Part shown: positions 17,989-28,792 of the stretch, piece after piece
Layout: each line of letters opens with the position of its first letter
Numbering within the stretch: the stretch's first letter is position 1
NCBI RefSeq assembly: GCF_000485595.1
Contig: NW_014577570.1
Coordinates: forward strand, 29,431-93,430
Direction: 5' to 3'
DNA: 64,000 bases
From: Priapulus caudatus
Lineage: Eukaryota > Priapulida > Priapulimorpha > Priapulimorphida > Priapulidae
Program-made: the position numbers and the translations under genes
Notes under the pieces: generated by a model
What the model was told of the DNA's origin: nothing
Databases searched by the model: none
Seen by the model: only the letters and a program-made list of their open reading frames with translations

Positions 17989-18915
17989 GCCGCGTTCACA
18001 CGGAGCAATTTGTCGACGCGGGTCGGTTTTGAGGAGAGCGTTCACACGACGTTGGATCGATCAGTCCGTTGTTGTCCAATTTCTTGAAATAACTGCACGT
18101 TGTTCGTGCCCTTCCCGATCTGTTGCTGTTATCTACCACCTTCTTATAAGTATTTCTTAACCGTTTGAGCCGATTATTAACTTGTTGTACAGTTTTAACT
18201 ATCGCCCGCTCAGCCAGTTTTTCAACAATTTTCTGGTAGGCTAGACGATTTAGTCTGGTAGCTTATGCATTCCCGTGGGCATTTAATGATTAAAGCAAGA
18301 GACCTATGATAATATCTTTATAATATAGTATAGAACAAGAAAAATGAAGGTGGCAATCTGGGATATTGCGCAAACATTATTTTGCGATCGACGCGTTTCA
18401 TAAAATCGCTGATAAAATAATGTTTGCGCAATATCCCAGATTGCCACCTTCATTTTTCTTGTTCTATACTATATCATAAAGATATTAAAATAGGTCTCTT
18501 GCTTTAATCATTAAATGCCAACGGGAGCTCAATTCATGACATAAGAGACCACACTAATTTCTCGAGGTTCCTGTTAAAATCCGATTTCCAAATCTCGAGA
18601 AGAGCGACGTTGTCCTCGTGAGACCACAGTCGATCAACCCCTTCTGTGGCCTTTTTGGGCATTTTGACGGATATTTTAATGAAAATACTGAAAAACGCGC
18701 GTGTAGAAACAAACGCGGAAGTAACGCGCAAGTCGACACTGATGACATCTACCACCGTACTAATTCTGTCCCGTGTCGTGTGTCGGTGCAAGTTCACACG
18801 GAAAACATTTGTAACACTTTTGTATCGAGAAAACGTCCATGTGAACGCTTGGCCCGGGACAATTTTAGCCCGGATCGTTTTAGACCCGGGACAAATTGCT
18901 ACGTGTGAACGCGGC
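17989..18915 (-). mobile_element. TIR element with Myb/SANT-like frame, copy B (interrupted)
   Basis: It is the same element as 13805-14466. It lacks about 41 bp near the left end and is split by the fold-back at 18252-18556. MPKKATEGVDRLWSHEDNVA is still readable from about 18662 down. Confidence 0.65.
18252..18556. mobile_element. 305-bp fold-back MITE, insertion present in one copy only
   Basis: Comparison with copy A shows a clean insertion flanked by a 4-bp ATTT duplication (18248-18251, 18557-18560). The ends are imperfect inverted repeats (AGTCTGGTAGCTTATG against AGTGTGGTCTCTTATG), and almost the whole element folds back around a short GC-containing loop. It has no coding capacity. 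Confidence 0.88.
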
Positions 18916-19274
18916 TATATTCGTGTTCGTTACGCAGTCGCGTAATTTTTATGCAGAAATTGGAAAATTGTAGCACTCTGCCGGTATGTCAGTCTGACAA
19001 TCTGGGCATGATATAACATAATCAGGAGTGAATAATAATAGATCTATATATAATCTATAATATTCACTCCTGATATAATATATAGTATAATATAGTAATG
19101 GCGATGTTGCCATGTCAGCCTGACATGTATTCCGCTGTCACGCACAGTACACCTGATATTTTGCCATTTGATAATGTAAAACATAATGCTATATTATTAG
19201 ATTTCCATCTCTGACTCGTACTTTTTCGCAACTTTAAGTTAGAGCGTATAGCCTGCATTTTTTTATACATGATG

Positions 19275-19541
19275 CAGGGCCGTAGGTTGAGCAAATTCCT
19301 AGGGGGAGGGCAAAATTTTATGACTCGACTGTGTAATGATGAGCGACGGGCGCAGCTCTTGATCGACGTCCATAGCGTGGTAGGGGTGGGTCTGAGACAA
19401 GGCTTTCACGGATAAGTGACCAAAAAATCACGGTAGGGTTATTTACGATTATTAGCTGAGCTTATTTGTTAATTTCGCTCTAAAATCTAGGGAGAAGCTG
19501 CCGCCCTCCCCCCCCCCAGACACACACAGGCTACGGCCCTG
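19275..19541. mobile_element. Short TIR element (CAGGGCCGTAG ends), 5-bp target duplication
   Basis: It starts CAGGGCCGTAGG and ends CTACGGCCCTG, flanked by TGATG (19270-19274 and 19542-19546). The interior has long C and G runs. Its left end is repeated at 14828-14863, where copy A is cut by the gap. Confidence 0.85.
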
Positions 19542-19667
19542 TGATGTACCAACCTACAAGATGTAGTTGCAGCAGCTCAAGATACCGCTGATGTTGTTCT
19601 TTACCGCCCATCTTCTAGATTTGTGTTAAATAGTTTTGCGCAGATGTGCACCTTCAATAAGCGAGTT

Positions 19668-20180
19668 CGTAGTTAGCCAAGGGGTTGTGTGAGATCACAG
19701 GTCACCGTGTCATTTGTGACAAAAATCGGTGAAATCTCGGGTGCGGCATGCGCTCTCGGTTCAGTACGTTCAGTACATGTATTCTGTGTACGTGCACATG
19801 CATGCACGTACACACGCACGCACGCACTTGTACGTACACACGCACGCACGCATGTGTAGGTGCACACGCACGCACACGCACGCACGTGTAGGTGCACACG
19901 CACGCACGCACATGTAGATGCACACGCACGCACGCACGTGTAGGTGCACACGCACGCACACACGTGTAGGTGCACACGCACGCACGCACGCACGCACGCA
20001 CGTGTGTGTACGTGCACACGCAACGCACGCACGCACGCACGCACGTGTACGTGGACACGCACGCACGCACGCACGTGTACGTGGACACGCACGCACGCAC
20101 GTACGTGTACACGTACGCACGTGTAGCCTACGTGGACATGTATGCACGCACGCACGCACGTGTGCGTGAACACGCGAAGA
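19668..20180. repeat. Minisatellite of ACGTGTACGTGCACACGCACGC-type units
   Basis: A unique lead-in (TAGTTAGCCAAGGGGTTGTG...) is followed from about 19790 by degenerate units of 20-30 bp. Each unit combines ACGTGTA-GTGCACACG with runs of CGCA. The same lead-in and array occur at 26326-26590. Long open frames here are repeat artefacts. Confidence 0.9.
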
Positions 20181-20608
20181 CTGTAGCATTACAACGACAC
20201 GGATGCATGCGTATGTGTAGGGTGCGATCGAAATACGAAATATTTTTCAAAAATGACCTAATCCGGAAGAATTCGTGGCAAAGTTCGCGCATGGGCAGAC
20301 TAATTACGAACTCCAGTACCATTAGCGAACCAGTAATTACCAGTAGCGTAGAGCTCTAACTCATTTTGCCTGGAGGTGTGGTGCAACGCCACGTGCGTGG
20401 TGTGTTCCGGGATGGTGACCGCAATTGACCGAGTAATGTATATACATTCCTCTTCCCCCACCCAGCTAGCTACGGCCTTGAATACCCGGATCGTAGCAGA
20501 ACGCCATATCTTTCCGATTCCTGCATGGAAATCACGCGGCTGCTTGACGAAAGGCAATAGGAGTTTCCTCAAACGCGCTCGTGGCAGATAACTGCTCTAA
20601 ACGATATA

Positions 20609-20797
20609 TACAGTCAACTCTTAAAGTTGCGAACACGCTCAAAACTAAATCTCACGTTAAACCGGACAATTTTTAAGTCCTAATGTAAGACATGTTAGAT
20701 ATGCCTGGAATAGGCCCCCTATAAACCGACCTTCACAGAAAACCGAACTAAATTGCCGGTCTCGAGGGTGGTCGGTATATTTGGAGAGTTGACCGTA
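20609..20797. mobile_element. mariner-type MITE with TA borders
   Basis: The ends CAGTCAACTCT and AGAGTTGACCG are inverted, with TA at both borders. It is non-coding. Confidence 0.75.
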
Positions 20798-21266
20798 CTA
20801 TATCTAGTAGGCTTAAATATCTCCCTTTTTGTTTAGATATCTCAACTCGTCCTATTATGTGCCCAAAAATCGCATGTTGCATTGAATATTCAGTTCTCTG
20901 AAGAAAATGACATTAATGGATATAGTCTTGGACATATTTAAACTTCGGATAATTGGGCAAATAACTGGTATAAAAGGCGGACAATCGGCTGTCAATAGGT
21001 GGTCGCGGTCCCCCGACCCCCTCTGACCCCTTTTATTGGCTACGGGCCTGTTATGCAGATATATATAAGCATTGAAAGGTAGTGTCATGAGACAATCAGT
21101 ATAGGTGAACAATGAATGGGTCTCTGCTCTCGCCATGATAAACGCGCACTATGACACGCAACATGTAGATCAAGAAGACACTGACAGACATGATCTTCAC
21201 TACACTCCATTCAATGAAACTGGAACTAAACAGCCTACTGTGGCATATGCCAGAAGTTACTGTCAG
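20798..21266. other. Unassigned DNA
   Basis: A plus-strand frame at 21105-21287 runs into the tandem array and has no recognisable domain. Nothing else is recognised. Confidence 0.35.
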
Positions 21267-21757
21267 CGTCACAGAATAGTCTCGTAAATGTATTGGAAGG
21301 TATTCGTTATCACGTGATACAGTCGTGAATAGTCTCGTAAATGTATTGGAAGGTATTCGTTATCACGTGATACAGTCGTGAATAGTCCCGTAAACGTATT
21401 GGACGGTATTCGTTATCACGTGATAGGCCTACAGTCATGAATAGTCCCGTAAACGTATTGGAAGGTATTCGTTAGCACGTGATACAGTCATGAATAGTCC
21501 CGTAAACGTATTGGAAGGTATTCGTTATCACGTGATACAGTCATGAATAGTCCCGTAAACGTATTGGAAGGTATTCGTTATCACGTGATACAGTCATGAA
21601 TAGTCCCGTAAACGTATTAGAAGGTATTCGTTAGCACGTGATACAGTCATGAATAGTCCCGTAAACGTATTGGAAGGTATTCGTTAGCACTTGATACGTA
21701 CAGTCGTGAATAGTCCCGTAAACGTATTGGAAGGTATGCGTTAGCACGTGATACACT
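21267..21757. repeat. 53-bp tandem array with CACGTG palindromes (9 units)
   Basis: Nine units of GAATAGTCCCGTAAACGTAT + TGGAAGGTATTCGTTATCAC + GTGATACAGTCAT lie head to tail. Eight of nine keep the CACGTG core, usually within TATCACGTGATA or TAGCACGTGATA. Two units carry short inserts (GGCC-TA, CGTA). CACGTG is an E-box for bHLH factors; a regulatory role is only a possibility. Confidence 0.92.
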
Positions 21758-21832
21758 CATGTGATTATAATTTATTATTGACAAATAGTACTGTTAATGC
21801 ACTAACGTGTCGTCAGTCTGTGGCATAGAGAT

Positions 21833-22774
21833 CAGGGCCGTAGTGGCCCTCCCAAAGGTGCCACTGCAGAAATATGTAGCCGATGCGGTGGGGGGGTCTG
21901 GGGTACTCCCAGAAAAATGTAGAGCCTGGAAATGGCATTTCTGCATTCATTTTAAAGAATGAAAGAAATGGCAATTCTGATCATTTTAAAAGGTCAATTT
22001 GTAAATTTCAAAGAGGAATGTAGCTTAAAGCTGATGTTTTGACTAAAGTATCTAAAATATATATTATGAGTATGATAACTAATAAAACATTATTTACAAA
22101 ATTGTATATACTATCAGTACATAATTATGAAAATAATCCTATTTTCATCTGCATTTATACTTTCACTATGTACATCTGTATGTTTTGAAGTTTTGAATTT
22201 GAATAGGCACATTGTCATATTAAATACACATTCCAAATCTTTAGAGCACTGATATAACACCTCTAATTGATCAGTATTAATAGTAATACCAGACAGTCCA
22301 GTCAGATAGCTTGTCATTTTATTTTTTATTATTCCAATTTGATCTTTTCTGCCTGGATGGCAACTTACAAATTCTGAAATTACATTTTGTTCATCTACCT
22401 TGTCTAACATGTCTGCGTGCAAATGCATGACCATTGCATTGTTGAGGCCCTAACTGGGTCGTGCTGGGTCGGGGGGGGGGGGCACTCCATATATATTGCA
22501 TGGTAGGTATGTGCCGCGGGAGAGACCCCATTTTCAACCCTAACCCTAAACTTCCGTTTCAGTGCATCGCATTTTTAAGAAATATCTCGTTCCAGAGCAT
22601 TAACTTTAGTTACCATGCAGATTTTACATTTTTGCCGTTCCGGAGACCCTAGTTTTTAATATTTCCGTTCCGTGGATCGTACTTCAGAATACGTTGAAGC
22701 CGGGCCGTCAAGGCATGCATGCAACGTGTGTGTGTTGTATGTGTGCGTGCGTGCGTGTGTTGCCTGTGTGTGTG

Positions 22775-22816
<42 letters not shown>

Positions 22817-23337
22817 GGCGTGTGCGTGTGCGTGTGCGTGTGCGTGTGCGTGTGCGTGTGCGTGCGCGTGCGCGTGCGTGTGCGTGCGTTCATCTCTCTC
22901 CGGGTCATGTTTTTCTCCTCTACATAATACAACAAATTATTGGTTCAAGTGCTACAGCATATATTTTAAAGCAAAGCACTGCCCCCCCCACAGTTCCGGA
23001 GACCCCCTCTTTAAACGTGTCCAGTGTCATAGCATTGAATTTCAACGAAATCCTAGCTCCGGAGACCCCCATTTTCGAACATAGCCAGTTCCAGAGCATA
23101 CCACATTCAAAAAATATTAGTTCCAGAGACTCCCATTTTCAGATATGAGTTAGTGTCAGAGCCCCCCCCCCCTATTTTTGACTTTGCAGTGGCACATACC
23201 TACCATAATGTGGGGTGAGTGCCCCCCCACCGGGGTTTCATCTCCTTGGTATATGTTGCTCCTTGGTTCCCTGCAGAATTTTTTTTTAAATAGTGCCACG
23301 GCAGTGCCGTGCTGCCGTGGCGGCCACTACGGGCCTG
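21833..23337. mobile_element. 1.5-kb TIR element (CAGGGCCGTAGTGGCC ends), 5-bp target duplication
   Basis: It starts CAGGGCCGTAGTGGCC and ends GGCCACTACGGGCCTG, with GAGAT at 21828-21832 and 23338-23342. It contains a minus-strand frame (22114-22434) without known domain, a GT/GC microsatellite (22725-22890), and repeated TTCCGGAGACCCC motifs. No transposase is recognised. Confidence 0.82.
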
Positions 23338-23469
23338 GAGATCTTCGTAAATACCACTCGCGCATGCGCAAAGTTATCGGCGCGTTGCATGCTGGTCTAG
23401 CTGGTGATCACGAAAGTTTGCAAACTGAGTTAGCGATGTATGTCTGCGCAGTATGTTCGAGAAACAGAT

Positions 23470-23625
23470 AGTAGAACACGTGCGGGCGTGAGTGCGTGCG
23501 TGCGTGCGGGCGTGTGCACGTACACGTGCGTGCGTGTGTACGTGCACGTCGTGCGTGCGTGCGTGCGTGCGTGCGTGCGTCGTGTGCACGTAAACGTTCG
23601 TGCGTGTGCACGTAAATACCGATTC
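23470..23625. repeat. Minisatellite of the GTGCGTGCGTGCACGTACACG type
   Basis: This is a short inverse-oriented array of the same unit family as at 19.8, 25.3 and 51 kb. Confidence 0.85.
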
Positions 23626-23629
23626 TAGA

Positions 23630-23800
23630 CAACTACCCCTGGACAATTACCCACCGGACAATTACCCCCGGACAATTACCCACCAGGACAATTACCCACA
23701 GGACAATTACCCCCTGGACAATTACCCACCAGGACATTTACCCACCAGGACAATTACCCACCAGGACAATTAACCGCCAGGACAATTCCCCCTTCCCCCA
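23630..23800. repeat. GGACAATTACCCACCA tandem repeat
   Basis: About nine degenerate units of 16-18 bp. The array recurs inverted at 25796-25915. Confidence 0.9.
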
Positions 23801-25201
23801 AAATTCCCCCTTCCGTAAATTTTTGTCCGCTGCAATACATAATGTATGTCTGGAAAAGAGAGAAATGTCTACCCCATGTGTTCAGAGAACAGCGGCGTCG
23901 ATAATTGGGACGCGGGAGGGGAGTCGCCCCTACCCCTCCTATAATGACGGAAATGTTGTAACCCAAATTATCTTGCTCTTGGCCATGTACGTTATGTTAT
24001 GTAACTGTTTGTGCGTGTGTGCGTATATGTGGCTGGCTGTGTGCGTGCGTGCGTGTCTGTGTGCGTGCGTGTGTGTGTACGTGAGTGAAATACTGATTAT
24101 CAACAGAATTTATTACAAGTGTTAATACTTGTGTGAAGTGGGGGGGGGGAGCATGCCCTCCGAAAATCTTTTTTATTTTGATGCAAAATGGTGCAATTTG
24201 ACGCATTAATTCTAAGGTCATCTATCTGCATTTTTTCCAGCTTATATTTGAGTAGGATTGATGATATTTATCAGCAATTTGACCACATGACAAACACATC
24301 ACTAGTTTACTGCAAAAAATATACGTACTTAATTGTCAATTTTCACAGCGTGATATATAAATTTGCTTTTAAAGGTCATGTAATCTGCCACTGTGGAAGT
24401 ACTGTATATTTGCATATGTACATTCCTTCTTCACTTATGAATAGTTATAACAATAATTTAAACAGTGCGGCCAAAAATGAAACAATGGTCATTCTGAATG
24501 CTTGTGTAATGAATAGAATTGTGAATAAAGTTTCAAAATCATAACTGAATTGTCTAATATGAGGTTTTAAATCATTGTTTTCACATTTCATCTCTGAATG
24601 TATACAAGATTTTTAGTTTTTATGTGATACAGGTAGTGATAATGTACATTATGAAAAACCATAATTTTCCATTATATCGCAATATATACATCTAATGATG
24701 TATTCAATAAATTCCGAATTTTAACAACAGCTTGAGGGGAGCAGACTGCAATTTTAGGCAATCGATAAATCGAACGCCTATAATAGGATACGCGAGCGTG
24801 AAGATGCACAGATGGACTCAGCATGCGAGCGATTAGGCCGGGAGCGACGCTCGCGCGAGTATCGCCAGCACTGTCGCGTAGGCAAAGTATTACTTAATGT
24901 ACGGAAAGGTAATTAAGTGGGTGTCGCGTCGCTGCTGTTTCTTGATTTACGCGAGTTTGCATTACGCGAATTTGCAATAGCGCGTAATAAATTTACTTGA
25001 AGAATAACAAGAACAACACTACAAGAATAACGCGACGCGGCGACTGCCAGGCGCGTGGAGAGCACGTAAAATAAATGTGATGTTATTCATTGTATTAAGC
25101 GACCCAGAAAATGTCTAGACATGTACGTGTGCATGTGCGCGCGCTTCGCTCCCGCTGCTGATGCGCAGGTGAAGGCCGATACTTGCCGATATGAACTTCA
25201 A
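23801..25201. other. AT-rich spacer between inverted tandem arrays
   Basis: It contains a short GT/GC run near 24010-24080. An open frame at 24188-24544 has no recognisable domain. Confidence 0.35.
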
Positions 25202-25636
25202 TAGGAGTGTTTCATGTTGATAAACATTGACGTCATATGCGCACATGCGCAGTTTAACGGTTGGCAGCAAGCAAATGCGTGATTATTACGATACGTGCAC
25301 ACGCACGCACACACTCATGCACGCACGTGTACGTGCACACGCACGCACGCACGCATGCACGCACGTGTACGTGCGCACGCACGCACGCACGTCTACGTGC
25401 CCATGCATGCACGTGTACCTGCACACACACGCACGTACGCACGCACGCACACATGCACACACGTATACCTGCACACGCCCACACGCACGCACGCACGAAC
25501 GTGTACCTGCACACGCGCACGCACGCACGCACGCACGATCATCTGTAAATGTCAAGCAGCACGCTTCGCTTCTGCCAACCATGACACATAACAAATACAC
25601 GTGACCTGATCTATGACGTCACGTGAAACACTCTTA
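25202..25636. mobile_element. Minisatellite-bearing TIR element (TAGGAGTGTTTCA ends)
   Basis: The ends TAGGAGTGTTTCA and TGAAACACTCTTA are inverted. Inside are conserved unique arms (left TTGATAAACATTGACGTCAT, right GTCAAGCAGCACGCTTCGCT). They surround an array of ACGTGTACGTGCACACGCACGC units. The same arms occur at 48055-48130, 50045-50150 and 51810-51907. Confidence 0.8.
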
Positions 25637-25795
25637 TATCGGGTATCGGAAAATGTCGCAAATAAGTCAAAATATCGGCAGTATCAGCGAATGTTGAAGT
25701 TGAAATTATGAAATCATGAAGTTGGTCCGTTAGATGAATCATCATTACTGTACGGTGTGTGTGTGTGGGGGGGGGGCTAGGATAATCGTGCGGGG

Positions 25796-25915
25796 GTGGG
25801 GGTAATTGCCCTGGTGGGTAATTGTCCTGGTGGGTAATTGTCCGGATGGGTAATTGTCCTGGTGGGTAATTGTCCGGGTGGGTAATTGTCCAGTGGGTAG
25901 TTGTCCGGATACGGT
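25796..25915. repeat. TGGTGGGTAATTGTCC tandem repeat (inverted copy)
   Basis: This is the inverse complement of the 23630-23800 array, with about seven units. Confidence 0.9.
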
Positions 25916-26129
25916 AAATACCGCCACCTTTCAATATAGGTTGCTACGTACATTCATGCAGTACCCAAACCAATTCAGTTGGCTGGCTCCAAAGCTCCAA
26001 ATTCTGATGTAAACGAGCCCCCTGTAATGCCATTAATGCCTGTAAGGGCATATGCCATTACGTACTTCACTTGTAAAAAACAGGTAATGGCAAAACGACA
26101 AAGTGTTATACCATAGATAGAGAATGAAG

Positions 26130-26157
26130 AGCTAATAATACCTAGGTATTATTAGCT
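26130..26157. repeat. Perfect 28-bp palindrome
   Basis: AGCTAATAATACCT and its exact inverse complement meet at CCTAGG. A longer imperfect stem flanks it (CCATAGATA ... ATCTATGG). Confidence 0.85.
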
Positions 26158-26325
26158 GCTGATAGAATACATGGCTGTGATATCTTCTATTTGATATCTA
26201 TGGCTATACGCGTTCTGTGCAAATATATAAAATATATAAGTAATAGTAATATTTAAAAAAAATATATAGTACGTGTGGTTACTCGTTGCAAAAAGTACGT
26301 TAACCCTATATCTTTATAGTTACTT

Positions 26326-26590
26326 CGTAGTTAGCCAAGGGGTTGTGTGACGTCACAGGTCACCGGGTCATTTGGGACAAAAATCGGTGAAATCTCGAGT
26401 GCGGCGTGCGCTCTCGGTTCAGTACGTATATGTACATGTATTCTGCGTACGTGCACACGCACGCACGCACGTGCGCGTGCACACGCATGCAAGTACATGT
26501 TCGTACATTCACACGCACGCACGCACGTGTACGTGCCCATGCACGCACGCACGTGTACGTGCACACGCACGCACGCAACATACACTACGC
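26326..26590. repeat. Second copy of the lead-in plus ACGC minisatellite
   Basis: The lead-in TAGTTAGCCAAGGGGTTGTG and about 100 bp after it match 19668-19790. A shorter array follows. Confidence 0.88.
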
Positions 26591-27531
26591 AACTATGACT
26601 ATACACGTTCTGCGCAAATATATCGCATGGACACAAACAAACGATATATACACAATAATATAGTATTCTATGTGCAGTGCGACATTCTATATATGGCAGT
26701 ACGTGTGGTTACCCGTTGCAAAGTACGTTAACCCTATATCTTCATATTTGCAACAAAACAGGTTACATAAACGACAAAGCATTATTTACGCGTTTCCGCG
26801 CTTTGTGCCAAAAACTGCGTGGTCACAAAACGATATATAGATAGGCTCGGGTACATTTTTCTCAGATGAACCACATAAAATTTAGTAATATCTGCGTAGT
26901 AAAAGCACGTGAAAATGCATTCACTGATCCAGTGATGTGTGCGTTTTCATATCTAGTACGCGAATGTAGTAAGCAGCGAAAACCAGCACAACGAAATGGA
27001 TCGCCCCAGGCAGGTAAACTCGTCACATGGGTTGGGTTTACCGAAGAGTCAAGCTCACTACGGACCGTTGCCGCGGCCACAACAAAAGACGACTATATTA
27101 TAGTCTATAGCACTAGTAGAGCTGGTCCTAGCTCTAGAACTATAGCCCGTCGCTCTGCTACAGGGCAGAGTGTCCTGCAGGGCAGAGAGAAGGGCTATAG
27201 TTTTAGAGCTAAGCTGTTCCATACTTTGCTGTGGCAGCGGCCACTACGAGGGCTCTAGTGTGGATAGTCTCAGCTTACCAAGCTACAACTCGAAGTAGGG
27301 AAGTAAGAAACATTAGCCATATATATAAATGATGTAGCAGGAAGGATATATATATTTAGGAATAATCACGATTACCGGTATACATGGATTTTTTTAGCTT
27401 GATTGGCAGAGATCATAGATGTGCAATCCAAACTGCAAATGTTGCAATATATATTGCTTAGATCCAATCAGGTGGGGACGTCCTCAAGTGCAGTACCAAA
27501 GGCTTAGCCATGCAGATACATGGCTGCTACA
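26591..27531. other. Unassigned AT-rich DNA
   Basis: A 130-codon plus-strand frame at 26866-27258 has no recognisable domain, and its second half is a degenerate inverted repeat of CTATAG motifs. It is not called as a gene. Confidence 0.35.
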
Positions 27532-28635
27532 CAGGGCTGCCAACTCTCACGCATTCGGCGTGAGACTGAGGTTTCGCAATTGAGGTTAATCTTACGCTCT
27601 CACTCCGGGTCTGCTAATTCTCACGCATACAGAAACAAACAGATAAAAAACGAAGTATACTCTAGTGCATTTCAATTCGCTGAACAGTTGTAGATCCCGT
27701 CCTTACTTGCTAATGAGAACAGTTTTATGCAAGTGAGTTTCGCCTAAGAAGCTGAAAGAGGAAACTTGAAAAATAAAAACGAGTATACTCATATTAACAC
27801 AAAACTGCAATTACTGGTGTATAGCTAGTTTAGGATGTCATATACCATGCAAGAACCATAACATAAGTCATTTTTACACAGATTGAATTTGACTGTCATC
27901 TTATAAGCAGAATAAGGGACCGAACAGTAGAGGTAATATAAATACGATTCCAAGCAGGATCTATAGTGATGTGCTGTTTTGAGCCATTTATATTGTATAT
28001 ATATACTGTGGTGCGCATGCGTATAACAAAACTTTACGCCAACATAGCAGATGTAGGGTTGACTAATTGTGGCTTTATTCTTTACGCGAATGTGTTGAGT
28101 ACATTCGATAAAAAAATCATTCGGCCACGTAGCGTGCATGCGTACCCGGACCAACAGTGCGACGAAGTATATCTTTATAAAGGTGTCATAAACTCAATTC
28201 AATATTGCAGCACATTAGCCAAAGAATTACGACTGAGGATTAAGCCGATTTAAAAAAAACACAACAATCAACAACGCCATCCTTCCACAATATGGCTACT
28301 CTATGCCCCCCTTTCGAGTCAATATTCAAGTGAATATAAAGTCACGTGACAGCGCGAAAAACCCAACATAATGTAACCACAGCCAAGTTATCCCTATAGT
28401 GGAGATAACATATACCTAATCTATCTAAAAGCAGAACTACAGTGTATTGCATTACATACATGTGTAAGTTTCAAAACTCACATAAGTATACACCAAAATG
28501 ATTAATTTCAAGCTAAAAAATGCAAAAGCTCCCTGGTGTGGGAGGGGGTGCCCCCCTCACACACATATCCCCCCTCGGTAACTTTGCTCCCTCGCATAAT
28601 CCCACTCTCAACTCTATCTCAATGCTGGCAGCCCT
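27532..28635. mobile_element. 1.1-kb TIR element (CAGGGCTGCCA ends)
   Basis: It starts CAGGGCTGCCAACTCTCACG and ends TGGCAGCCCTG. CAG-type ends suggest the hAT group. Two overlapping open frames (27825-28154 minus, 27966-28253 plus) have no known domain. I could not find an exact target duplication. Confidence 0.6.
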
Positions 28636-28743
28636 GGATGCTCTGTGTCATATAATCTGATTCCATAGTGCACCTTTACCCCAAGCCCAAGGTAAGCAGT
28701 AATAGGTAACAATTGTGTTGTAACAGGTGGAGCTGTATAGATT

Positions 28744-28792
28744 ATGGCATCCTCCATCCTTGCAGGCTACCGCAAATTTCACGAGACTTCTG
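28744..28792 (+). CDS. ELOVL exon 1
   Basis: ATG at 28744 opens [16 protein letters not shown], then one base of a split Asp codon before GTGAGT. An acceptor-like TTGTAACAG just upstream (28726) suggests the start lies in the second transcribed exon. Confidence 0.82.

Noticed and set aside
21267-21757. CRISPR-like array
   Set aside because: Units are directly adjacent with no unique spacers, in a eukaryotic context; it is a simple tandem repeat.
22114-22434. Minus-strand frame inside the 1.5-kb TIR element as a transposase
   Set aside because: No catalytic motif or zinc-finger pattern; too short to judge.
26866-27258. 130-codon plus-strand frame
   Set aside because: No domain, no splice context, and the second half is a degenerate CTATAG-rich inverted repeat.
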